This document shows, piece after piece, positions 33,993 through 44,476 of a stretch of 64,000 nt of DNA (position 1 is the stretch's first letter; every line of letters starts with the position of its first letter). Source of the DNA: Elephas maximus indicus. Its lineage: Eukaryota; Chordata; Mammalia; Proboscidea; Elephantidae. The translations under genes and the position numbers were made by a program. Below the pieces are notes generated by a model. The model worked only from the letters and a program-made list of their open reading frames with translations, ran no database searches and had not been told where the DNA came from. Where the stretch lies: positions 19,702,878 through 19,766,877 of the forward strand of contig NC_064839.1 of NCBI RefSeq assembly GCF_024166365.1, given 5' to 3'.

Positions 33993-34434
33993 TTTTTTTT
34001 TTTTTAATTCTTGCTTTGTCTTTTTGGATTTCCCTGTCTGGGTTGACTTCTGGTTGCTCTGCCCAGTGTTCTAGTCTTGGGTTGATACCTGATATTGTTG
34101 GTTTTCTACCCAAAGAACTCCCTTTAGTATTTCTTATAGTTTTGGTTTGATTTTTACGAATTCCCTCAACTTGTGTTTATCTGGAAATGTCTTATTTTTA
34201 CCTTCATATTTAAGAGACAGTTTTGATGGATATATGATTCTTGGCAGGCAATTTTTTTCCTTCAATTTTTTAAATATGTCATTCCATTGCCTTCTTGCCT
34301 GCATGGTTTCTGCTGCAAAGTCCGAGCTTACTCTTACTGGCGCTCCTTTGTAGGTGACTTTTCTTTTATCCCTCGCTGCTCTTATAATTCTCTCTTTATC
34401 TTTGGTTTTGGCAAATTTGATTATAATGTGTCTT
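33993..34434 (-). mobile_element. ORF1-only L1 insertion with its own poly-A and duplication
   Basis: Minus-strand sequence encodes the C-terminal part of L1 ORF1 (AKTKDKE, ARRQW, YPSKLSLKYEG, ILKGVLW) and ends in a 13-base A-tail within the ORF1-ORF2 spacer, where L1-A and L1-B have internal A-runs. Perfect 11-bp duplication AGTGCAAGGAG at 33982-33992 and 34435-34445. It contains no ORF2, no 3' UTR and no RNA-binding domain start, so it encodes nothing complete. Confidence 0.85.
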
Positions 34435-34562
34435 AGTGCAAGGAGGTTTTTAGGGTGGTGAAACTATTCTGTCTGATACTTGCAATGGTGTGTATATGAT
34501 ATTATGTATTTTTAAAAACCCGTGGCCCTGTACAACACAAATAGTGAACTCTAATGTAACTA

Positions 34563-35258
34563 TGTTGTTGTTTTTAGGTGCCGTTGAGTCGGTTCCGACT
34601 CACAGCGACCTATGTACAAGAGAACGGTACACTGGCTGGGCCTGTGCCATCCTTACAATCATTATGCTTAAGCCCGTTGTTGAAGCCACTGTGTCAATCC
34701 ATCTCGTTGAGGGTCTTCCTCTTTTTCACTGACCCTCTACTTTACCAACCATGATGTCTTTCTCCAGGTATTGATCCCTCCTGACAACATCCAAAGTATG
34801 TGAGACATAGTCTCACCATCTTTGCTTCCAAGGAGCATTCTGGTTGCACTTCTTCCAAGACAGATTTGTTCATTCTTTTGGCAGTTCATGGTATATTCAA
34901 TGTTCTTCACCAACACCACAATTCAAAGGCATCCATTCTTCTTCCGTCTTCTTTATCCATCATCCAGCTTTCACATGCACATGACGTGACTGAAAACACC
35001 ATGGCTTAGGTGAGGCACACCTTAGTCCTCAAAGTGACGTCTTTGCTTTTCAACACTTTAAAGAGGCCTGTTGCAGCGGATTTACTCAATGCAATGTGTC
35101 TTTTGATTTCTTGACCACTGCTTCCGTGAGTGTTGCTTGTGGATCCAAGTAAAATGAAATCCTTGATAACTTCAATCTTTTCTCCATTTATCATGATGTG
35201 GCTCATTGGTCCGGTTATGAGAATTTTTGTTTTCTTTTTGTTGAGGTGTTTTCCAAAT
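34563..35258 (-). mobile_element. RTE 3' third, inverted, in old L1
   Basis: Begins with the inverted RTE tail ('ttgttgtttttaggtgccg', then GAGTCGGTTCCGACTC hairpin) and covers the C-terminal coding region back to the equivalent of about 15300. Flanked by AATGTAACTATG and AATGTAACTGTA. The long gap near 34740-34760 relative to the full copy and several stops show it is dead. Confidence 0.88.
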
Positions 35259-35460
35259 GTAACTGTACACTTAAGTTAATGATAACATATCAATACTGGT
35301 TCATCAGTTGTAACAACTATCTCATACAAATGCAAGAGGCTAATTACAGGGAAAACTGTGTAGAAGGGAGAGGGAATATATGGGAACCCTCTGTGTCATC
35401 TGCTTAACTTTTCTCTAAACCAAAAACTTTTACATAAAAAAGTCCATTCTACAATTTAAT

Positions 35461-36270
35461 AGAAAAGCTATACAATTATATATGACATGATCCTACTTTT
35501 ACCAAGAAAAAACCTATGTGCGCATAAAATTATTGGAAAGAAATATAGGAAAATGCTTCAGTAATGATCTCAGGTTGGTGAGATTGCAGGTGATTTTCAT
35601 TTTCATCTTTACACTATTCCATGTTGTCCTATTTTTCAAGAGTTTATATATATCACTTACATACATAGCCAGAAATAAGGAAAGATTTTAAGTAAAAATT
35701 AAAAAGAAAGAAAAAAAAGGAGGCAACAAGATGGCTAGGTTACTTAGTGCTGTTGTTGTATCCTGAACTCACTCCAGTTCTCTGACACCGAGTTGTGCAA
35801 CTACTGGGCAAATTTCTCTCTCCTTACCTCTGGGTATCCCAAAAATAAACCTCCCAAAATAATCTAGGCACCTGAAATCTTGCACCTGAAAAGACATGAG
35901 CAGCAGAGCTGTTTTGGTCTCTGCCTCCAGAAAAATGTCAGGATGGCCGCGCGGAGCTTCCCAGAATCCCCTGCACCCCTGAGAAACTTCACAAGGCATT
36001 CGCCTCTCCTGGACCATTGACTGATGGAGCTGCCTGTTCATTCCTTTGCCTCTGCTGCCCTCTGGTGCTCAATTCCTATAATTACCTTTAGACGGCGTTT
36101 TTCTTTCAGTACTGAAGTTAAGTAGATTCCAAATCTGGAAAGAAAGTTCTTACAAATCTTTCCAGCACGTCTTGGAAAATCATTAAGCTGTACACTTAAT
36201 GATTCTGTACGTATGATATGTTCATTTTTCTGAATGTATATTAAACTTCAATTAAAAGTATTGTAAAAGC
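35461..36270. other. Old L1-like AT-rich tail, then unique sequence
   Basis: 35461-35700 resembles a decayed L1 3' end. 35710-36270 is non-repetitive and contains a CTCF-like motif at 36052-36070. The 90-codon minus frame at 35769-36041 has no supporting signals. Confidence 0.4.
36052..36070 (-). promoter_or_regulatory. CTCF-like motif
   Basis: Minus strand reads GAGCACCAGAGGGCAGCAG, close to the CTCF core (CCACCAGRGGGCG). A sequence match only; occupancy is unknown. Confidence 0.4.
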
Positions 36271-36785
36271 CTGTCCATCTATCAAATATTTGTTAAGTGC
36301 CTACCATGGGATAGGCCCTCTTGTAGGGAATGGAAACCAGTTCTTGCCCTCATGGAGAACTAACTGGGGAGACTGGCAATAGATCCCATAAATAAATGTG
36401 AAGTGACAACTGTGACAGTGCTGCCAAGGACTGGTACGTGGGGAATCAACCTGGCAGGGAAGTCAAGGACTGCTTCCCTGAAAAACAGACTGAAATAGGA
36501 AGGGTCAGAGTTACATTGTCAAATCGGCCAGGGGAATAGCAAGTGCAAGCCTCCTTGTACAGAGGGAGTGGGATACCTTGGAAGAAGTGAAAGAGGGCCT
36601 GTGTGGATGGAATGTAAAAACTAGGAGTCTGCTCACGGTGGGAGAACAGGCTAGAGGGATAACTGAGGGACACTCCAAACCTGGCCTAGATGACCACATA
36701 AGAATTTTGGTTCTCATTAAAACTGTTGAATACTTTCTTTTGTTTTGGTTTGGGGTTCTTTTGCGGGGGGAGGCGAAGGGGTCAG
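36271..36785. repeat. Old interspersed repeat, family unassigned, left part
   Basis: 'aaatatttgttaagtgcctac' followed by 'gttcttgccctcatggagaac' and, further on, 'aagaattttggttctcatta' resemble an ancient LINE or MIR-related element. It continues after the SINE at 36943-37270 ('aatagagcccaggtgagaga'). Confidence 0.4.
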
Positions 36786-36942
36786 ATGGAGCCCTGCTGG
36801 CACAGTGGTTAAGTGTTTGGCTGTTAACCAAAAGGTCAGCAGTTGAAATCCACCAGCTGTGACTTGGAAACCCTATGGGGCAGTTCTACTCTGTTCTATA
36901 GGGTCGCCATGAGTCAGCAATGGGTTTGGTTTTTCAGGTGGG
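36786..36942 (+). mobile_element. AfroSINE, short type
   Basis: 'agccctgctggcacagtggt' head, 'ctgttaaccaaaaggtcagc', and ACCCTATGGGG; a small deletion shortens the tail hairpin. Confidence 0.9.
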
Positions 36943-37332
36943 AGGTGTAGATAACCAGACTTGTGTTTTGAAAAGATTCGGCTGGTTGCCGGGTAGAAGA
37001 TGGACTGAAGTGGACCACGACAGAAGCAAGGAGACTAGCGCAAAGTCCAGTAATAGAGCCCAGGTGAGAGAGGATAGTGACTCGGTCTAGGCTGGTGGTG
37101 GCAGAAGTGGAAAAAAGCAGATGGAGTCAGGGGGTACCTAGAAGGTAAGTGGGCTTGGTGGAGGATCCCGAAAGACAGGGACACATCAAGAATGACTTAG
37201 GATTCTGGCTTGAGTAACAGGATGGATAGTGGGTCATTTTCTGTGATAGGGAACATTGGTAGAGGATCAGATTTCAGGGTGCAAGTTTACCAACCTGTAA
37301 GTACTTCCAACCTCCTTGCCCCACTGGAGAAT
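36943..37332. repeat. Old interspersed repeat, right part
   Basis: Continues the element of 36271. 'gcaaagtccagtaatagagcccag' and 'ggctggtggtggcagaag' are typical of a widespread ancient mammalian repeat that I cannot name with certainty. Confidence 0.4.
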
Positions 37333-37537
37333 TCTTTGTTTGCCATGGAGTCAATTCCAATTCACAGCAACCCATACATGTCAAAGTAGAACCGCACTCC
37401 ATAGGGTTTTCAATGACTGATTTTATCAGAAGTAGATCACCAGGTCTTTTTTGCAAGGTGTCTCTGGGTAGACTCAGGCCTCCAAACTTTCAGTTAGCAG
37501 CCATGTGCATTAACTGTTCATACTACCCAGGGACTCA
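37333..37537 (-). mobile_element. AfroSINE, long type
   Basis: 'ttgccatggagtcaattcc', 'agggttttcaatgactga' and the inverted head 'catactacccagggactc'. Confidence 0.88.
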
Positions 37538-37587
37538 TACATAGTATAGTATTATATAAAAATAAAATTATAGCTTGTAATAAAACA

Positions 37588-37713
37588 AAAAACCAAACCC
37601 GTCACCGTTGAGTCGATTCCAACTCAGAACTGCTCCATAGGGTTTCCAGGTTCAAACTGCTGAGTTTTTGGTTAGCAGCCAAACTGTTAACCACTAGGCA
37701 ACCGGGGTTTCCA
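37588..37713 (-). mobile_element. AfroSINE, short type, internally deleted
   Basis: 'aaccaaacccgtcaccgttg', then a gap that removes the region between CGACTC and CTCCATAGGGTTTCC, then 'ggttagcagcc' and the head 'caaccggggtttcc'. Confidence 0.85.
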
Positions 37714-37719
37714 TAACTT

Positions 37720-37850
37720 GTAATAGATGAGAAAATTAAGGTCCAGAATGGATAAATAACTTCTCCAAAGGACACATCTGGTAAGTGGCCAAGTCACGCT
37801 TTAAACGTAGTCTCTTACCGTGGCTCTACCCTGCTTCCAAACTAGTCCAA
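37720..37850 (+). mobile_element. MIR fragment
   Basis: 'gatgagaaaattaaggtcca', 'cttctccaaaggacacatctg' and a degenerate end match the MIR 3' half. Confidence 0.5.
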
Positions 37851-38934
37851 ATCCTATCCAGTGCTTGAACATTCTCGTAACATCATGGCAAAGAATTCTC
37901 CCATCACTTCTCAAATACCTCCAGGGACAAGAAACTCACCATCTCTCAAAACAACGCATTTTGTTATTGAATATCTTTAAATATTTAGAAAGTTCTTCAT
38001 ATTGAATTGAAATACGCCTGTATGTAATTCAACTTATTATTTCTGGTTTTCACCTCAGGGATGATATAGACTAAGTCTGATGTATTTTCATACGAATGTA
38101 ACTCAAATATTTGAAGACAGCTATTACGTCTGTCTTCAAAAAGATAACCAAAGAACTATGACTTCTTTAGAAATGGACTGGAGTCGGTGTGTAAACTGGG
38201 GCTTGAATTAGGTCTTCTAAAAATTTTGTCTAACTCACACTGTCTTGGAAGTTCCCCTAAATTCCATAAGGACACAAAAAAATGAATTTTTTTTAATCAC
38301 TGGGGGACCAGAGAGAGAGAAAATGAGAAATTGTACACACGACGTGTATGTTTACATGGATTTTTGAATAATTGTATACAAATGTATTTGATGCTCAGCA
38401 ATTCAAACCAAAAAAAGGACATCTTGAAACAGAGAGAAATTAATTGTGTAACAGGAACTAGTTTACCACAGTGTGTGCCTTCCAGGTCTTCCCCCCTGGA
38501 GGCTTCTTTGTTTGCCAGACTGGTTCCTGGGTTTTTGTAATACAAGAGAGTCACGAAAATCATTCTGCGGGAGAGGGCAGGAAGGAGCAGGCAGTTTTAC
38601 GGTTTAATTCCTGGGCTTGTCTTTGTTATGAAGAATTAGGTAATGAGCCGAGCAGAAAAGAAACTTAAAAAAAACAAGTGGGGAGCCTAAATTGATCTAC
38701 ATAGTAAAGAACATGGAGGAAGGTGGAAAGGATCTAGACAGAAAAGCAACAGGGGGCCTGGAAGCTGGGGAAGAGTTTGAGAGAATTTGAGTAGAAAGTC
38801 AAAGGCAGCTCCGGGGTTAAAAAAAAAAATACTTGTTGCTGTGGGTTTTGAAATGAATAACTTTTAGTGTTCTTCAAGAGAGGCAGTAAAGACTGAAATT
38901 TCTTTTTAATTAATTTTGGTTAGTAGGTAGAGGA
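37851..38934. other. Old repeat-like and unique sequence, no gene seen
   Basis: 37860-38140 resembles an ancient repeat ('agaaactcaccatctctcaa', 'gaaagttcttcatattgaat', 'aatatttgaagacagctatt'). 38150-38934 is unique, with an A-run at 38820-38829. Short frames on both strands lack support. Confidence 0.4.
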
Positions 38935-39170
38935 ACCAGTCCCCGGAGAAGGCCATCAAGCTTGGTAAAGTAGAAAACCAAAAAAAACCAAAGTAGAGGG
39001 TCAATGAAAAAGAGGAGGACCCTCAATAAGATGGATTAACACAGTGGCTGCAACACAAACATACCGGTGATCGTGAGGATGGTGCAGCTGGGCAGTGTTT
39101 CGTTCTGTTGTACATAGAGTCACTACGAGTCAGAACCGACTCAGTGGCACCTAACAACAACAGCAGATGG
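38935..39170 (+). mobile_element. RTE 3' end fragment
   Basis: 'gagaaggccatcaagcttgg', 'cacagtggctgcaacacaaac', 'ggcagtgtttcgttctg', then the intact hairpin GAGTCAGAACCGACTC at 39127-39142 and a CAACAACAG tail. It lacks the rest of the element. Confidence 0.88.
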
Positions 39171-39239
39171 AGGTTCTTTAAACAGGACACTGCTAAGACT
39201 GGGCCTCTGAGACTGTGGAATTTAGAAGGATTTTAGAAG

Positions 39240-39450
39240 AGACTTCATGGCTCAGTGGCTAAACACTTGGCTCCTAACTAGCCGTTCAAATCTACCAGCT
39301 GCCCCGTGGGAGAAAAATGTGGCAGTCTAGTTCCATAAAGATTTCAGCCTTGGAAACCCTATGGGGCAGTTCTACCCCGTCCTATAGGGTCACTATGAGT
39401 CAAAATTGACTCACTAGCAATGAGTTTTGTTTGGTTTTGGTTTTCCTCTG
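39240..39450 (+). mobile_element. AfroSINE, extended type
   Basis: 'tcatggctcagtggctaaac' head, middle block 'gggagaaaaatgtggcagtc', then ACCCTATGGGGCAG...CCTATAGGGT and a T/G-rich tail. Confidence 0.85.
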
Positions 39451-39529
39451 TTGTCAAGCCCTGTATCTATTGCAAATGGACATTTATCTAGGACATTAAA
39501 AAAAAATACATTCTAGAACCTGAAAGAAT

Positions 39530-39670
39530 AAACATCAAAATATTTTAAATGACTGTCATTAAATGGTGGGATTTTGGATGGCTTTATTTTTGCCTTCTTT
39601 GCTTATTTATTTTTCTAAATTCTCTCTGTAATGAGCATGTATTACTTTTAATGAGAAAAAAAATTTAGTT
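39530..39670 (+). mobile_element. Old L1-like 3' end
   Basis: 'ggatggctttatttttgcc' and 'taatgagcatgtattactttt' match the ancient L1 3' pattern. Very diverged. Confidence 0.4.
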
Positions 39671-39887
39671 CCTGCAATCATGAGGCATCTCGGCTTTTCA
39701 TCTGCACAAAGAGAGTGTTTGCCTTTGTGTTCTTTGCCCTGGGTGGGGGAGGTGTAGGTGAGGTTGAGATCCAAAGGAAAAGCATGGAAAAAGGGTTAGG
39801 AAGGATTATGTAATTTTTTAAGTCAGTACATTTTTTTTTTTTTTTCAAAGTTCCAGTTCAGTTGTTTTGTTTTTATTGTGGTAAAAC

Positions 39888-40826
39888 ATTGACGGAATAC
39901 CAACTGAGATATTTCAATGAACTGATATAGCACTGGAAATGCTCACTCATCTATGCCAAGAAATTTGGAGGACAGCTACCTGGCCAACCAACTGGGAGAG
40001 AGCCATATTTATGCCTATCCCCAAGAAAGGTGATCCAACCAAATGCAGAAATTATCGAACAATATTATTAATGTCACATCCAAGTAAATTTTGCTGAAGA
40101 TCATTCAAAACCAGCTGCAGTGGTATATCAGCAGGGAACTGCCAGAAATTCAAGCTGGATTCAGAAGAGGACATGGAACCAAGGGTAAAAATCATTGCTA
40201 ATATCAGATGGATCCTGACTGAAAGCAGAAAATGCCAGAAAGTTTTTTGCCTGTGTTTTATTGACTTGCAAAGGCATTCAACTGTGTAGGTCATAACAAA
40301 TTATGGATAACATTGCGAAGAATGGGAATTCCAGAACACTTAATTGTGCTGTTGAGGAACCTGTACATAGATCAAGAGACAATCATTGGAACAGAACAAG
40401 ATGATACTGCCTGGTTTAAGTCAGGAAACCTGTGTGTCACAGTCATATCCTTTCATCATACCTATTCAATCTGAGGAAATAATAGGCGTAGCTGGACTAT
40501 ATGAAGAACGCAGCATCAGGATTGGAGGAAGACTCACTGACAACCTGCAATATGCAGATGACACAACCTTGCTTGCTGAAAGTGAAGAGGACCTGAATGA
40601 AGCACTTATTGATGAAAATCAAAGACCACAGCCCTCAATATGGATTATACCAGAACACAAAGAAAACAAAAATCCTCACAACTGGACCAAAAAGCAACGT
40701 CATGATAAACAGAGAAAAGATTGAAGTTGTCAAGGATTTCATTTTACTTGGATCCACAATCAATACCCATGGAAGCAGCACTAAAGAAATCAACAGATGC
40801 AATGCATTGGGTACCTAACAACAACA
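39888..40826 (+). mobile_element. RTE fragment with internal deletion
   Basis: Starts within the reverse transcriptase region ('gacggaataccaactgagat', equivalent to about 14530) and runs to the equivalent of about 15450. It then jumps straight to the tail 'ggtacctaacaacaacaa', losing ~500 bp of C-terminal coding sequence and the hairpin. The YADD codons are visible near 40550. Many frameshifts. Confidence 0.85.
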
Positions 40827-41015
40827 AAAATTTTGCCGTTTTAATCATTTTTAAGTGTACAACTGCACGATATTAATTACATTCACTGTGTTGTACAACC
40901 ATTAACCACTTTCTATTTCCAAAAGATCTTTACCTCCCCAAACAGAAACTTAGTACCCCTTAAGCAATAACTCTCCAAGCCTCCTCCCTCCAGTTCCTGG
41001 TAACCACTGTCAATC

Positions 41016-41351
41016 TGACTATACTAGGCCCAAAATGGAGTCATTTATGATAAGCCCCATGTCAGCAAACTGAAACATAATTAATTTTTTCTTTCCTGTA
41101 AATGCCTGACCTTCCCAGAAGCCAAAACCCAAGTCAACCAATCTGCAATTGCCCAGTAGAAAATGCCCACCAGTCAATCCAAAATCGCCCAGTATACCTT
41201 CCTTGTTCCTGTGTGTCTGTTGCCTATAAAACCCCTCTACTTTGTACCACTCTTCAGAGCTCTAGTTTGACTTTCAAACTAGATGCTGCCCAACTCATAA
41301 AAGTCTAAATAAAGCCAATGAGTTCAAACAAAAATTAATGTTTTCTTGACA
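41016..41351 (+). mobile_element. ERV (class I-like) solo LTR
   Basis: TG...CA-bounded LTR: TGACTATACTAGGCCCAAAA start, TATA box at 41226-41232, AATAAA at 41308-41313, end near 'tcttgaca'. It shares its start and layout with the inverted LTR at 31489 but is clearly diverged. No internal viral sequence is adjacent. Confidence 0.75.
41226..41313 (+). promoter_or_regulatory. LTR core: TATA box to AATAAA
   Basis: CCTATAAAACCCC near 41224-41236 and AATAAA at 41308-41313, about 80 bp apart, are the transcription start and processing signals of the solo LTR. Present activity is unknown. Confidence 0.5.
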
Positions 41352-41368
41352 CTTTCTATTAACACCAC

Positions 41369-41826
41369 TGTCTTAGTTATCTAGTGCTGCTATAACAGAA
41401 ATACAAGTGAATGGCTTTAACAAAGAGAAATTTATTTGCCCACAGTTTAGGAGGCTAGAAGTCTGAATTCAGGGTGCTAGCTCCAGAGAAAGGCTTTCTC
41501 TCTCCATCGGCCCTGGGGTAAGGTCCTTGTCATCTATCTTCCCCTGGTCTAGGAACTTCTCAGCATAGGTGCCTCTCCTCTTCGCTCACTCTCTCTTTTG
41601 TATATCAAAAGAGATTGACTCAAGACACAACCTAATCCTGTAGATTGTGTCCTACCTCATTAACATAACTGCCTCTAATCCTGCCTCCTTAACATCACAG
41701 AGGTTAGGATTTAGAACACACTGGATAACTACATCAGATCATGAAATGGAGGACAACCACCCAATACTGGGAATCATGGTTTAGCCAATCTGACACATAT
41801 TTTTGGAGGACACAATTCAATCCACA
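41369..41826 (-). mobile_element. MaLR-type solo LTR
   Basis: Inverted LTR: 'tgtcttagttatctagtgct' start, 'gaaatttatttgcccacagt', 'agagattgactcaagacaca', and an end 'ggacacaattcaatccacaac'. Same family and orientation as 22405 and 43578. Confidence 0.82.
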
Positions 41827-42436
41827 ACTTCTAATAAACTTTGGTCTCTATGAATTTGCCTATTCCTTTTGTTTTGTGCCTAACTTCTTTCATCTAGCAA
41901 AATACTTCCAGAATTCATCAATGTTTCAGCGTGTATCAGAAGTTCATTTCTCTTCATGACTGAATAATATTCCATTGTGTATATATAACACACTTTGTTT
42001 ATCCATTTATCTGTTGATGGGTTGTTTCTACCTTTTGGCTATTGCAAATAGTACTAAAGTGGACATTGGGTATACAAGTATCTCTTGAGTTCCTGCTTTT
42101 AAATCTTTCAGTATATATCTAGGAGTAGAATTGCTGAGTCATATGGTAATTCTAAGAGTAACTTTTTCAGGAACCACAAAATTGTGTTCCACAGCAGCTG
42201 CACCATTTTACAATCCCACCAGCAATGGACAGGGTCCCAATTTCTTCATATCCTCACCAACACTTGTTATGTTCCATTTTTTCTGATAATAGCCATTCTC
42301 GTGAGTGTGATGTGGTGTTTCATCGTGGTTTTGATTGGCACTTCCCTAATGACTAAAGGTATTGAGCATATGGAATTCTCCGATGTCACTCTCTTCTGAT
42401 CCTTCTCCTCTAAGAAAGACTGTGATAGCTTAGTGA

Positions 42437-42880
42437 TTGTATTACTTTCCTAGGGCTGAAGTAACAAAGTATCACAAACTGGGGGACATAAAACCACAAA
42501 AACTTATTCTCTCATAGTTCTGGGGGCTAGAAATCTGAAACCTGCTCCCTCTGAAGGAGGGAGCTCCCTCTGAAGACTCTAGGGAAAAATCTTTCCTTGC
42601 TCCTCTCAGCTTCCAGTGGCCCCAGTCATTCTGTGACTTTAGTACAACTCCATTCTCTGCCTCCATCTACACAGTGCCTTCTTCGCCTATGTCTCTGTGT
42701 CTGAATCTCCCTCTCCCTTTCTCTTATAAAAACACCAGCTGTTGTATGTAGGACCCATCCCACAAGTGACCTCATCTTAACCTGATCACAACTTAACCTG
42801 ACCTATTTCCGAATAAGGTCACATTCTGAGATTCCAATGGATACGAATTTGAGAGCGGATACTATCCAGGCCACTAAAGT
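42437..42880 (-). mobile_element. MaLR (MLT1/MST-like) LTR
   Basis: Inverted: 'tattactttcctagggctga', 'ttctctcatagttctggggg', 'cctatttccgaataaggtc' and 'acattctgagattccaatgg' are typical of MaLR LTRs in human and other mammals. A different subfamily from the 43578 group. Confidence 0.7.
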
Positions 42881-42884
42881 GGTA

Positions 42885-43577
42885 AAAACCATGGCCTTTG
42901 CAGCTCGTATTCTTGTTCTTTGTGACCTGGTACAATTTACCAACCTTTACAAATGTGTTGTCTCACTGCCAAAAACCTAAGTGCTCAAATAAACACCAAA
43001 AATTAATGTAACAATATATTTACGGTGAGGAGATACGACCTGAATCGCGTGGTGTTAACCAGGAAACTATCAGGAAGGCTTTCCAAAGAGGGTTTAGTAA
43101 AAATGGGTTATACAAATCATTGTCATGTTAATTTCTCGGGAGATATCAGAACAGGTACCTGGATCCAGGGTCAACCTGTTGTAGAAACAGAGTCCCTACT
43201 GACATGGCATACATTATCCTGGGGTTCCTGCTCCTGGAAACTGGTTGTACTTAGATAATTCTGTAAAAGAGTCCAACGCCTAAGGCAAAACAATCTTCTT
43301 TAAACTATTGTCTGACTTGAAGGTGACTTTAGGGAAACAGTTCCTTAAAGGCTCAAGGTTCAAAAAGACAGCCAAGGGCAGATGGCCTGAGTGGGTCACC
43401 CCAACTCCATGGATCCAGAAATCTGGATTCTGGGAGAATTAGAACTGTTCCTCATCACCCATAATGTGTGGATTTTACCTGCCCCTTGAGCTATCGTGAG
43501 GGTCAAATTAGATAATGTTTACAAAGCATTTAGAAGCTCCATATTTTTTATACAGAAGCTATCTAGCCATTGGTCAC
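42885..43577. other. Unique sequence and inverted L1 3' UTR fragment
   Basis: 42885-43230 has no recognised repeat. 43235-43480 parallels the inverted L1 3' UTR at 61200-61370 ('aaggcaaaacaatcttcttta', 'ccatggatccagaaatctgg'). No gene. Confidence 0.45.
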
Positions 43578-44079
43578 TGTCCTGGTCATCTAGTGCTGCT
43601 ATAACAGAAATACCACAAGTGGATACCTTTAACAAAAAGAAATTTATTTTCTCACAGTCTAGTAGGCTAGAAGTCCAAATTCAGGGCATCGGCTCCAGGG
43701 GAAGGCTTTCTCTCTCTGTCAGCTCTGGAGGACAGTCCTTGTCATCAATCTTCCCCTGGACTAGGAGCCTCTCTGTGTAGGAATCTCAGTTCCAAAGAAC
43801 ACATTCTGCTCCTGACATTGCTTTCTTAGTGGTATAAGGTCCCTCTATCTCTCTGCTTGCTTCTCTGTTTTATATCTCAGAAGAGATGGGCTTAAGACAA
43901 AATCTAATCTTGTAGATCTCATCAATATAACTGCCACTAATCCATCTTATTAACATCAAAATGATAGAATTTACAACTTATATGGAAATCACAAAATGGA
44001 GGACAACCACACAATACTAAGAATTATAGCCTAACCAAGTTGACACATACTTTGGGAGGACACAGTTAAATCCATGACA
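43578..44079 (-). mobile_element. MaLR-type solo LTR, complete
   Basis: Complete inverted LTR from TGTCCTGGTCATCTAGTGCT to 'cagttaaatccatgaca', flanked by GTCAC and GTTAC, a 5-bp duplication with one mismatch as expected for MaLR insertion. Confidence 0.85.
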
Positions 44080-44476
44080 GTTACTAGCTCCCATCTGTCT
44101 GATCCCTTGTCCTTCTCTGGCTCTTTTTTGGCTTTTCTGCCCCACCTCTCCCTTAAACATTGGTTTTTCAGGGTTCTGTTCCTGACCCGTGCTTTTCTGC
44201 TGCAGGCAGCCCCTCCCTTCTGTATATGAGTATGAGGAGCAGGCTCCAGAAGCTAACCTACCTTAAGGCTTTAACTGCCAGGATGTAATGATGATTCCCA
44301 TAGGAACTCCTCAAGTTTCAGTCTCTGCAACCAAACTACCTGGTTTTTGTCTGCCTGGTATCCTTTCTTCTGGTAACAGAACTGTCCTTGTGAGGTGTAA
44401 GACCTTGGGTAAATTACTTAATCTCCCTGGGTCTTAATCTGTAAAATGAAATTTGGGTGGTTGTAAGTAAGAGTTA
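44080..44476. other. Unique sequence with a MIR fragment at the end
   Basis: 44080-44370 is non-repetitive. 44375-44460 is an inverted MIR piece ('gaccttgggtaaattactta', 'cttaatctgtaaaatgaaat'). Confidence 0.5.

Larger units (their letters stand above)
32810..35460 (+). mobile_element. Old L1 3' half, interrupted three times
   Basis: L1 ORF2 and 3' UTR sequence runs at 32810-33322 ('gagaaaatctaggtgaccct', 'ggacttcattaaaattaaaa'), 33521-33992, 34435-34562 ('gggtggtgaaactattctg') and 35259-35460 ('ggttcatcagttgtaacaa'). The pieces join in order once the SINE, the ORF1-only L1 and the inverted RTE are removed. Confidence 0.8.
39840..42370 (-). mobile_element. Old L1, inverted, interrupted by three elements
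   Basis: Inverted L1 3' half. The pieces at 39840-39887, 40827-41015 ('ttttaagtgtacaactgcac', 'ctcctccctccagttcctgg') and 41827-42370 ('gactgaataatattccattg', 'accttttggctattgcaaat', 'ccacagcagctgcaccattt') join when the RTE, ERV LTR and MaLR LTR are removed. Confidence 0.78.

Noticed and set aside
31489..41351. A provirus bounded by the LTRs at 31489 and 41016
   Set aside because: The LTRs are in opposite orientation and the interval holds L1, RTE and SINE sequence, with no gag, pol or env.
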